Assembly (NCBI GenBank): GCA_016210785.1
Contig: JACQTN010000085.1
Coordinates: forward strand, 1 to 14,299
Direction of reading: 5' to 3'
DNA length: 14,299 nucleotides
Source of the DNA: Armatimonadota bacterium
GTDB taxonomy: Bacteria > Sysuimicrobiota > Sysuimicrobiia > Sysuimicrobiales > JACQTN01
The notes beneath the pieces were generated by a model. It did no database searches, was not told the origin of the DNA, and saw nothing but the letters and a program-made list of their open reading frames with translations. The translations under genes were made by a program, and so were the position numbers. Below are positions 1-6,257 of this stretch, piece after piece. Position 1 is the stretch's first letter; each line of letters starts with the position of its first letter.

Positions 1-67
1 CCCTCTCCCAGAGGGAGAGGGGTACAGGGAGGGCCATACGCCGGCCCTCACCTGTGGCGGGAGAGGG
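1..67. repeat. Dispersed palindromic repeat, copy A (cut by window edge)
   Basis: A 9-bp perfect hairpin lies at 1-21: CCCTCTCCC (1-9), loop AGA, GGGAGAGGG (13-21). A second, degenerate copy follows at about 45-67, with CCCTCACC on the left and GGGAGAGGGG on the right. The same CCTCACC...CCTCTCCC...GGGAGAGGG design recurs at 8492-8529 and 13130-13167. This copy lies just past the holA stop and may help end its transcript, but there is no T-run for a classical terminator. Confidence 0.7.
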
Positions 68-79
68 GTCAGAGGTATC

Positions 80-1063
80 CTAAGCGCGGCACAAATCCAC
101 GATCAGCATCTCCAGGGCCAGCCGCGGCGGCTGCGCGCCGGTCTTGATGGCCAGGTCCGCGTCCAGCAAACGCTGGAACAGCGCGGGAAACCGTGCCGCG
201 CCGAAGTTCGCCGCCTGCTGCGCGTAGCGCTGCGCCAGGAACGGCGCCACCGCCATCGCCTGCGCCAGATGGTGCGGCCGCGTGCCCTGGTCCAGCAGCC
301 GGCGGGCCTGCAGCAGCATGCGGAACTGGCGGTTGATCATGGCCAGCACGCGCAACGGCGCCTCGCCGTCCCGCAGGATGTCGTGCAGGTAGCCCAGCGC
401 CGGCGCGGCCTGACGGTTCCCCAGCGCGTCCACCAGGTTGAAGACGGTCGCTTCGCCCAGGTGGCTGCACACGGCGCGGATATCGCCGGCCTCGATGGAG
501 GCGCGGTCGCCCCCGTAGGAGACGGCCTTGTCCAGCTCACTGGACAGCTCGCGCAGGTCGTGCCCCACCAGCGCCACCAGCACCTCCGCCGCCTCCGCAT
601 CGAGGCGCTTGCCCTGCTGTTGCGCCCGCGCCCTCACCCACCGCAGCACCTCAAAGGATTTCAGGCGCGCAAACTCCCGGACCTGCGCTACCTTCTTCAG
701 TGTCAGGTACAGACGGCGCCGCCTGTCCAGCCCCTCCGCCATCAGGATGAGCGCGGACGGCGGCGCCCCGCGCTCCAGGTAGTCGGCCAGCTTCTCCTGA
801 TCGGCTGCCTTGAGAGCATCCGCGCGCTTGACCACCACCACCCGCCGGTCGCCGAAGAACGGCAGCGTATCGGCGCGGGTGATGATGTCCTGCACGGGGA
901 CTTCGTCCGCCTCCACGACGTCCAGGTTGAGAGCGCGGTCCGCCGCCGGGATGAGACGGTCCAGCAGCTCTCGCATGGCCTCCTCCGCCAGCAGCGACTC
1001 CTCGCCCACCAGCAGGTGCACGCGCGGCGCTTGCGCTTTCTTCTCCCTGGTGGCGGGGCTCAC
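80..1063 (-). CDS. holA: DNA polymerase III subunit delta
   Basis: A 327-residue protein matching the usual length of the clamp-loader delta subunit, which opens the beta sliding clamp and binds the tau/gamma subunits during replication. The N-terminal part (about residues 10-150) has the delta opening RVHLLVGEESLLAEEA and a strand-turn FFGDRRVVVVKRAD. The middle holds the helical lid with LVGHDLRELSSELDK, and the C-terminal collar has TVFNLVDALGNR and ends in LEMLIVDLC, all typical of HolA. As in other delta subunits there is no Walker A motif. The start is GTG at 1063; its first four bases GTGA overlap the comEC stop, and a GGAAGG site lies 6 bases upstream inside comEC, so translation is probably coupled. 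The comEC-holA order is common in Gram-positive-like lineages. Upstream in-frame extension runs antisense-like through comEC and was not used. Confidence 0.93.
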   Translation of the reverse strand: MSPATREKKAQAPRVHLLVGEESLLAEEAMRELLDRLIPAADRALNLDVVEADEVPVQDIITRADTLPFFGDRRVVVVKRADALKAADQEKLADYLERGAPPSALILMAEGLDRRRRLYLTLKKVAQVREFARLKSFEVLRWVRARAQQQGKRLDAEAAEVLVALVGHDLRELSSELDKAVSYGGDRASIEAGDIRAVCSHLGEATVFNLVDALGNRQAAPALGYLHDILRDGEAPLRVLAMINRQFRMLLQARRLLDQGTRPHHLAQAMAVAPFLAQRYAQQAANFGAARFPALFQRLLDADLAIKTGAQPPRLALEMLIVDLCRA

Positions 1064-3783
1064 GGCGTGCCTTCCGGCTGATGGGTCCCCTGGCCTCCCG
1101 CCTCCGGATGCCGGAACGCGCGCGCCCACACGACGCGGCCGTCGCTCACTAGCGTCACGGCGCCGTGCCGGTCGGTCCGGTAGACCCGCGTGCCGGCCGC
1201 CCGCAGCGCCTCCAGCGTGCGCGGATGGGGGTGCCCGAAGGGGTTGTCCGATCCCACGGAGATCACGGCAATGCGCGGCCGGGTGGCCAGGAGGAAGGAC
1301 GGTGTCGTGGAGGTGCGCCCGCCGTGGTGGGCGACCTTGATCGCCTGGGACGGGAGTGCCGCGGCGTCGGCGAGCAACCTCTCCTCCACAGGGGCCTCGA
1401 CGTCTCCGGTGAGCAGCGTGCTGACATTCCCGTGGACGAGCCCGAGGACGATGGAGTTGTTGTTCACGTCGGAACCTGTCTCCGCCAGCAACGGCGGAGA
1501 GGGGTGGAACACGCGCAACCTCACCCCGCCGCCCAGATCCACTCCCTCGCCGCGGTGCACCGCCCGGACCGGAATTCCGCGCCCGGTCAGGAGGCGCCGC
1601 AGGCGCAGATAGGATGGCGACAGATGCACGTATCCACTCTCCCAGACCAGGCCCACGGGGATGTTCTGGATCACGGCGGGTACTCCTCCCACGTGGTCCT
1701 CGTGAGGATGCGTGATCACCAGGAGATCGATCCGGCGCACGCCCCGCCGGCGCAGATAGGGCACCACGCGCCGCTCGCCCACGTCGTAGGCGTCGCGAGA
1801 CCCCGGCGGCAGGAACGGGGCGAGATCGATCCCCCCGGCCTCCTGCGGCGGCGCGACCCGGTCTCCGAACGCCGGCGCGCCGCCGGCGTCGATCAGCACC
1901 GTGCGCCCTCCCGGGGCCCGCACGAAGATGGCGTCGCCCTGCCCCACGTCGATGAAGGTCACCTCCAGACGCCGCCCCTGGTGCGCCGCCCACGCCTGCG
2001 CCCACACCGCCACCGCCACCGCGGCGGCCACACCCAGTGCACACTGGCGGAAGGAGGGACGGTACCGCCACCGCAGCGCCTCGACCGCGCCCACCACCGC
2101 GGCGCAATAGAAGACCCACAGCCACGGCGGCGGCGGCGCGATCCCGGCCACCGCCAGCGGGCTCTCCGCGAGCCTGGCCGTGATCTCCGTCATCAACACC
2201 AGCAGCGGGCGCATGGGAAACAGGATCGCCGTTGCGAGTGCCTGGTGCACCAGCCCCGCGACCGCACCCAGCAGCCCGATGGGCACCATGATCACCGACA
2301 GGGGCACGAGCAACAGGTTCGCCAGCGGCGCGACGACGGAGATGGCACCGAAGGTGTGCACCAGGATGGGGAGGACCGCGATCTGCGCGCCCAGGCTCAT
2401 GCCCAGGAGCGACGCCAGGTACCTCCACGCCGCGCCGGCGGCGCGCGCCGCAGCGGGCGCCGCTGGCGTCCCCTGATCGCCACCCCGGCGCGAAGGGAGG
2501 TCCGCCGCCATCGTACCGTCATCGCGGGCACTGCCGGCACCCGGAACGGCGCGGGCCGGGTGGCCCTCCCCTGGTGCCAGCCGGCGCGCGATCTCCGGCG
2601 CCACGTACATCAGGCCCATGGTCGCGGCGAACGAAAGTTGAAAACTGGTGGAAAACAGGGCGAGGGGATCCGCGATCAGGATCACCAGCGCCGCCGCGGC
2701 GAGGGCGGACCACGCGTCCTTCTCCCGGTCCACCACCCAGGCCAGCAGGCCGGCCAGCGCCATCACCGCCGCCCGCGCCACCGACGGCTGCACGCCCACC
2801 ACCAGCGCGAAGAGCAGCACCAGTGCCGCGGCGGCCGCCACGGCCAGCCACCGCGGCGCGCGCGACCACCGCAGCAGGCTCAGGATGGCCGCGGCGACCA
2901 GACCCACCTGGAACCCCGAGACGACCAGCAGGTGCACCACGCCGGCCCGGGTGAAGGCCTGCCACATCTCCTCTGGAGGCTTCGTCCCCAGCAGGAGGCT
3001 GGCCATCAGCCCGCCCTGCGGCGGCGGGAGCGCGGCGTGCAGCACGGCGACCATCCGATCGCGCAGGCCGACCGCAAATGCCACGGCGGGCCCGCCCTGG
3101 CTCCGGGCCAGCACCCGGGGCGGGCCGTGGGCGTGGAGGGTGACATGGATCCCCTGGCGGGCCAGATAGGCGCGGTAGGAAAACTCCCCCGGGTTCCCTG
3201 CATCCGGCGGGCGGCGCAGGCGGCCGGTGACCTCGACCAGATCGCCGTATCGCACCACCGGTTCCGGGGGCAGCGATGCCTGCACGAGCCCGTGTGCGGC
3301 GAAGCGACGGGTCCCGGTGCGGACCTCCCGGATATCGAGGACGGCGCGCACGCGATCGCCGCGGGCCTCGGGAGGGCGCACCACGACACCGCGGACGGTG
3401 ACAGGCAGGCGGGCCGCGCGCGCCGCGGACCAGGCGGCGTCCGCCCCCGGAGCCCCCCGCCCCGCTCCCGGCGCGCGCACCCGTCCCACCCGCGGCGCGG
3501 AAGCCTGTGCCGGCACGTCCACGAGCCACCGCACGTGGCCAGGCGCGGGAGGCCTGCTGGCGGCGCGCTCCAGCACGGCGCCGGCCACGGCGGCCAGCAG
3601 CAGAAGGCCGGCGGCGACAGCGCGCGGGTGGCCCAACCACGCGGCGAGCGCGATCAGCACCAGCAGGGCGCCCCCTCTGCCCAGCAGCATCGGGAGCGGA
3701 CCCGCGTGCTCGCCGATCGCCACGCCGGCGGCCAGCGCGCCGGTGACCCAGGCCAGCGGGCGCACGCGCGTGTGATCAGTCAC
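1060..3783 (-). CDS. comEC: ComEC/Rec2 competence DNA-uptake channel
   Basis: A 907-residue membrane protein expected to form the channel that takes single-stranded DNA into the cell during natural transformation. In order it shows two or three N-terminal membrane segments (about residues 8-75), a soluble OB-like/DUF4131 region (about 80-230, including GDLVEVTGRLRRPPDAGNPG), the Competence domain with its signature HLLVVSG at 284-290 and many hydrophobic helices (to about 600), then a C-terminal metallo-beta-lactamase domain starting at VTFIDVGQGDAIF. The lactamase motif HPHEDH is at 692-697 and is followed by TGDVE and KVAHHGG, so the metal site looks intact. Two Ala/Gly/Pro/Arg-rich stretches (about 95-125 and 398-450) enlarge loops. 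The start is GTG at 3783 with no good Shine-Dalgarno; a later start cannot be excluded. comEA is not in the window, so competence itself is unproven. Confidence 0.93.
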   Translation of the reverse strand: MTDHTRVRPLAWVTGALAAGVAIGEHAGPLPMLLGRGGALLVLIALAAWLGHPRAVAAGLLLLAAVAGAVLERAASRPPAPGHVRWLVDVPAQASAPRVGRVRAPGAGRGAPGADAAWSAARAARLPVTVRGVVVRPPEARGDRVRAVLDIREVRTGTRRFAAHGLVQASLPPEPVVRYGDLVEVTGRLRRPPDAGNPGEFSYRAYLARQGIHVTLHAHGPPRVLARSQGGPAVAFAVGLRDRMVAVLHAALPPPQGGLMASLLLGTKPPEEMWQAFTRAGVVHLLVVSGFQVGLVAAAILSLLRWSRAPRWLAVAAAAALVLLFALVVGVQPSVARAAVMALAGLLAWVVDREKDAWSALAAAALVILIADPLALFSTSFQLSFAATMGLMYVAPEIARRLAPGEGHPARAVPGAGSARDDGTMAADLPSRRGGDQGTPAAPAAARAAGAAWRYLASLLGMSLGAQIAVLPILVHTFGAISVVAPLANLLLVPLSVIMVPIGLLGAVAGLVHQALATAILFPMRPLLVLMTEITARLAESPLAVAGIAPPPPWLWVFYCAAVVGAVEALRWRYRPSFRQCALGVAAAVAVAVWAQAWAAHQGRRLEVTFIDVGQGDAIFVRAPGGRTVLIDAGGAPAFGDRVAPPQEAGGIDLAPFLPPGSRDAYDVGERRVVPYLRRRGVRRIDLLVITHPHEDHVGGVPAVIQNIPVGLVWESGYVHLSPSYLRLRRLLTGRGIPVRAVHRGEGVDLGGGVRLRVFHPSPPLLAETGSDVNNNSIVLGLVHGNVSTLLTGDVEAPVEERLLADAAALPSQAIKVAHHGGRTSTTPSFLLATRPRIAVISVGSDNPFGHPHPRTLEALRAAGTRVYRTDRHGAVTLVSDGRVVWARAFRHPEAGGQGTHQPEGTP
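1070..1075 (-). promoter_or_regulatory. Ribosome-binding site that sets the holA start
   Basis: GGAAGG on the minus strand, 6 bases before the GTG at 1063. Together with the GTGA stop/start overlap it favours 1063 over any upstream start. Confidence 0.6.
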
Positions 3784-3898
3784 ATTTATGATGTTTCGAT
3801 TCTACTCGCGGGATACCTTCCGGGGAACGCGGGTGGCCGGTCCGGGTCGTAAGCCAGGAGCCCATCCAGCAAACTTGACCAGGACATCTCTCATGCGA

Positions 3899-3917
3899 AG
3901 ACCGGCTGCGCCGGTCT
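3899..3917. other. Perfect 8-bp inverted repeat
   Basis: AGACCGGC (3899-3906), loop TGC, GCCGGTCT (3910-3917). No T-run follows on either strand, so a simple intrinsic terminator is unlikely. It would lie in the 5' leader of comEC if transcription starts farther upstream, or could be an operator. Function unknown. Confidence 0.45.
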
Positions 3918-3951
3918 GGAGCTCGGTAAGGCAACGGGAGAGGGAGACCAG

Positions 3952-4055
3952 GGGGGCGCCGTGAGTTCGGTGAGCGCGGCGGGCCGGTGCACCTCCCAGG
4001 CATGTAGCACGTGCGGAGGGTGTCGGAAGGGGGCGCCGTGAGTGGGCGAGCGCGG
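3952..4055. repeat. Pair of imperfect direct repeats, 77 bases apart
   Basis: Both units begin with an identical 15-mer GGGGGCGCCGTGAGT (3952-3966 and 4029-4043) and share a downstream GAGCGCGG (3972-3979 and 4048-4055), with 5 and 4 different bases between the two blocks. The period of 77 bases and the position in the spacer upstream of comEC suggest either a local duplication or paired protein-binding sites. I do not recognise the motif. Confidence 0.5.
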
Positions 4056-4161
4056 TAGGACGGTTCGACGCACGGGAAAGGGCGCACGTGCCGGGATCGC
4101 CCTCCCCCTCCGAGTCAGCCAGGAAACCGCCGGGCAGGAGACCGCGGGGGCGAGCGTCCTC

Positions 4162-4188
4162 TCGCGGGGCCCTCAGGGATCCCCGCGA
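4162..4188 (-). terminator. Hairpin directly after the amidohydrolase stop
   Basis: On the minus strand TCGCGGGG (4188-4181) pairs with CCCCGCGA (4169-4162), and an inner CCC/GGG pair with TGA loop extends it. It starts at the base after the TGA stop. No T-run follows, so this is a GC-rich U-less terminator candidate or a 3' stabilising structure. Confidence 0.5.
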
Positions 4189-5283
4189 TCACTCGCCGAG
4201 CTTGAACAGACGCCTGGCGTTCTCGTACCCGACCCTGCGGGCGAGTTCGGGCGGAAGCAGGGAGAGGAACCGGATCGAGGCTTCCACGTGCCGGGGGAAC
4301 CTCTGCTGCGATCTGGGCGAGAGGTAGAACTGATCGCTGCCGGTGAGGAAGCGCTCTGGAAATGCCTTGATCACCTCGAGCCACTCGGGGGCGATCCCGG
4401 GGGGCCCCATCGGCCGGTTGTCCGGCCCGGCGTCGCCGCCGATCTTGATGCTCATATAGAGGTTGGGATGCTTCTGCAGCAGGTCCGCGGAGAGCCTGGC
4501 CGTGCGGTGCCCGGTGTTGTCCCATCCCGCGTGCGCCCAGATGATCTTCGCCCTGCGGTTGTGGGCCAGCAGCCGCTCAAAGGCGGCGATGTTGGCGCGA
4601 AGCTGCCGGGGATTCAGCGGAGAGGTCAGTCTCCCGGGCAGCGCCATATCCTCCGGTACGGCCTCCATGTGGATGTCGATGGGGACGTCGCGCTGCGCGG
4701 CGATGTCGGCCAGCGCCAGGAACAGCGGGTGATCGGGCGGGGCCGCCAGGTAGGGATGGTTCGAGGCCTTGGAGACGTGCTCGGCCGTCAGCTCCCCGAA
4801 GCCCAGGGCGCCCTTCGCCAGAATCTCCGCGGCTTCGCGCTCCAGGCGCGCACGCATCCCTGCCCCAGAGTCTCCGCTGCGGACGGCCTGATGAATCAGG
4901 GGGTTGAGGGTTCCGCCGCCGCCGAGGACGGCGAAGCGGTCGGGATACCTGCGGACGGTGCCGAGGAGATCGTCGAGATCGTACGCCCCAGGAAAGCCCG
5001 GCGGAAACGGCGGCGGCATGATGAGCATTTTCTTGATGCCGACCCGGTTCATCATGTCGAGGGCCACCCTTGCCGCGCCCTCGTAGTCGTGCGCGGGAGG
5101 TCCCTGGCGGGAGGGAGTTCGTCCCTCCAGATGGTTGTGGGTATCGATGACGTTCCCGTCCAGGATGGGCCCCTCGGGAAGGGAAGGCGGGGCAGGCGGC
5201 GCCGCCGCCCCGAGCGCGCCGGAGAGAAGAAGAAACATCAACACGGCAGCGCCGGACGAGGAACGGCGCGGCGCGTACCTCAC
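4189..5283 (-). CDS. Exported amidohydrolase (Amidohydro_2 / ACMSD-like TIM barrel)
   Basis: A 364-residue metal-dependent hydrolase or decarboxylase of the Amidohydrolase 2 family with an export signal. Residues 1-28 have a basic start (RYAPRR), a hydrophobic core AAVLMFLLLSGALGAAA and a likely cleavage site before APPAPP, so it should act outside the cytoplasmic membrane. The mature domain begins with VIDTHNH; the putative metal ligands are H49 and H51, H205 (in IHMEA), H251 (in WAHAGWD) and D317 (in GSDQF), which is the expected order for the family. The start is GTG at 5283, chosen because an 8-base GGAGGTGA site (5288-5295) precedes it; the frame stays open farther upstream but that part overlaps pdxH and lacks family similarity. 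It lies 86 bases after pdxH and ends at a hairpin. The substrate cannot be read from the sequence. Confidence 0.85.
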   Translation of the reverse strand: MRYAPRRSSSGAAVLMFLLLSGALGAAAPPAPPSLPEGPILDGNVIDTHNHLEGRTPSRQGPPAHDYEGAARVALDMMNRVGIKKMLIMPPPFPPGFPGAYDLDDLLGTVRRYPDRFAVLGGGGTLNPLIHQAVRSGDSGAGMRARLEREAAEILAKGALGFGELTAEHVSKASNHPYLAAPPDHPLFLALADIAAQRDVPIDIHMEAVPEDMALPGRLTSPLNPRQLRANIAAFERLLAHNRRAKIIWAHAGWDNTGHRTARLSADLLQKHPNLYMSIKIGGDAGPDNRPMGPPGIAPEWLEVIKAFPERFLTGSDQFYLSPRSQQRFPRHVEASIRFLSLLPPELARRVGYENARRLFKLGE

Positions 5284-5287
5284 GGTG

Positions 5288-5295
5288 TCACCTCC
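5288..5295 (-). promoter_or_regulatory. Strong ribosome-binding site of the amidohydrolase
   Basis: GGAGGTGA on the minus strand, a full anti-Shine-Dalgarno match, 4 bases before the GTG at 5283 (7 from the GGAGG core). It fixes the start so that the protein begins with a signal peptide. Confidence 0.75.
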
Positions 5296-5369
5296 GTGGC
5301 GGCGACATGCGGCGCGACCCCCCGGGTACCGCAGGGCCACGCCAGCCAGGATGTGCCCCCCGAGAGAAG

Positions 5370-5993
5370 CTACGGCACCAGGACCTGGAACTCCCACCCC
5401 GCGGCGGTCCTGCGAAAAAGGCGCCGGTCGTGCAGCCGGTCGGGTGAGCCGTGCCAGGTCTCGATCTCCTCCGCCACCACGTAGATGCCCACCATCGTCT
5501 CCGGGACCGGCACGGACTCCGGGGTGGGGTAGCGGCGCTTGAGCTCCTCGATGCCGGCCATGAACTCCGCGCGCGACGAGACCGGCTCGCTCTGGGGATG
5601 GAAGCTGTCGTAGTAGTGCTCCAGCAGCCGGGACCCGTAACCCTTGCGGTTCCAGTAGCCCTCGACCCGCTCCGGCTCGATGGGTGCGAGGGGGCCCCAC
5701 ACGCGGTACTGCCGCCGCACCGCGGGCCAGTAAATCAGCAGCGTCGCCCGGCCCGCGCGTTCCAGCTGCGCCCACTTGCGACTGGTGCGGTTGACCAGCA
5801 CGCCAAAACCGCGCTCCGTGATGTCCCGGAGCGTCAGCGCCCGGACCTCGGGGCGATCCGGAGCCGCCACCGTCGCCAGATAGCACACGTCCACCAGGGG
5901 CTCGTTGAGTTCGCGCGCCCGCTCGCGCTCCTGTTGAATCTCGCGGATCGGGTCCTGTGGCTCCCCCGACACGTCACCCGGATGCGCAGTCAT
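5370..5993 (-). CDS. pdxH: Pyridoxamine 5'-phosphate oxidase family protein (PdxH type)
   Basis: A 207-residue FMN-dependent oxidase expected to convert pyridoxine or pyridoxamine 5'-phosphate into pyridoxal 5'-phosphate in the cytoplasm. The sequence follows PdxH along its whole length: R51-A-L-T-L-R56 (FMN/phosphate region, with Arg where E. coli PdxH has Lys72), VNRTSRK at 67-73, WPAVRRQYRVWG in the central barrel, and the C-terminal dimer/substrate motif R186-L-H188-D-R190 followed by GW and a final LVP like the usual RLAP end. The N-terminus is shorter than in E. coli PdxH. The start is ATG at 5993 with GGGAGG 6 bases upstream; a GTG 18 bases earlier would cover this site. The ATG overlaps the stop of an upstream remnant frame as ATGA. 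A PdxH-like paralogue with another flavin substrate is possible. Confidence 0.82.
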   Translation of the reverse strand: MTAHPGDVSGEPQDPIREIQQERERARELNEPLVDVCYLATVAAPDRPEVRALTLRDITERGFGVLVNRTSRKWAQLERAGRATLLIYWPAVRRQYRVWGPLAPIEPERVEGYWNRKGYGSRLLEHYYDSFHPQSEPVSSRAEFMAGIEELKRRYPTPESVPVPETMVGIYVVAEEIETWHGSPDRLHDRRLFRRTAAGWEFQVLVP

Positions 5994-6250
5994 GCCTGTC
6001 CTCCCGTCCACTTCATGATGTTGGCCGCCGCCCGTTCACGCGTGCGCGGCGCCTTCACGGACCCGGCATTTATGGTGCCCGGCCGACCCGATGTGCATAC
6101 GGCCAATTCTCCGGGGGCGCCGCGGCCACGGCGATCCGGCGAGAGGGGATCGAGGGAGGTCTCGACGACCGGGCGCGGACGCGCGCCGAACGAACCGTGA
6201 TTCAGGAAGATGGCATCGCCGCGCAGCACGGAGAGGTCGCGACGCGACAT
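5990..6250 (-). pseudogene. Remnant of a class V aminotransferase (isopenicillin-N epimerase-like), N-terminus only
   Basis: An open frame of 86 residues between thrS and pdxH. Residues 1-31 (MSRRDLSVLRGD, then AIFLNHGSFGARPRPVVE) match the very start of PLP-dependent class V aminotransferases of the cefD/IPN-epimerase type, where FLNHGSFG near residue 15 is diagnostic. From about residue 32 the frame becomes Arg/Gly/Pro-rich, and none of the three minus-strand frames carries the remaining 350 or so residues or the PLP lysine. I therefore read it as a gene whose body was deleted. It begins 7 bases after the thrS stop without a good ribosome-binding site and ends in an ATGA overlap with pdxH, so it might still be translated or serve as a leader for pdxH. 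Confidence 0.6.
6000..6005 (-). promoter_or_regulatory. Ribosome-binding site that sets the pdxH start
   Basis: GGGAGG on the minus strand, 6 bases before the ATG at 5993. It decides for this ATG over the upstream in-frame GTG at 6011. Confidence 0.7.
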
Positions 6251-6257
6251 GAGCACG

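Larger units (their letters stand above)
3784..4161. other. Gene-free spacer between amidohydrolase and comEC
   Basis: No convincing gene on either strand: the open frames here have Arg/Pro-rich compositions with no recognisable motif. It holds two imperfect direct repeats (3952-3979 and 4029-4055) and an 8-bp hairpin (3899-3917), described separately. As the only long spacer before comEC it probably carries the comEC-holA promoter, but I see no clear -35/-10 pair; the AT-richest point is CATAAAT directly before the comEC GTG. Confidence 0.6.

Noticed and set aside
3784..3800. Leaderless promoter for comEC based on CATAAAT
   Set aside because: The element touches the GTG, too close for a normal -10 to start-site distance, and no -35 box was found.
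1165..3852. Very long open frame on the plus strand antisense to comEC
   Set aside because: Its translation is rich in Arg, Gln, His and Gly without any domain or hydrophobic pattern; it is a mirror of the GC-rich codon use of comEC.
3776..4087. Possible small gene of 103 codons upstream of comEC
   Set aside because: Pro/Arg/Ser-rich translation with no motif, no ribosome-binding site, and it overlaps the comEC start.
5284..5886. Upstream extension of the amidohydrolase frame
   Set aside because: It overlaps pdxH in another frame, has no family similarity, and would bury the signal peptide and the strong ribosome-binding site.
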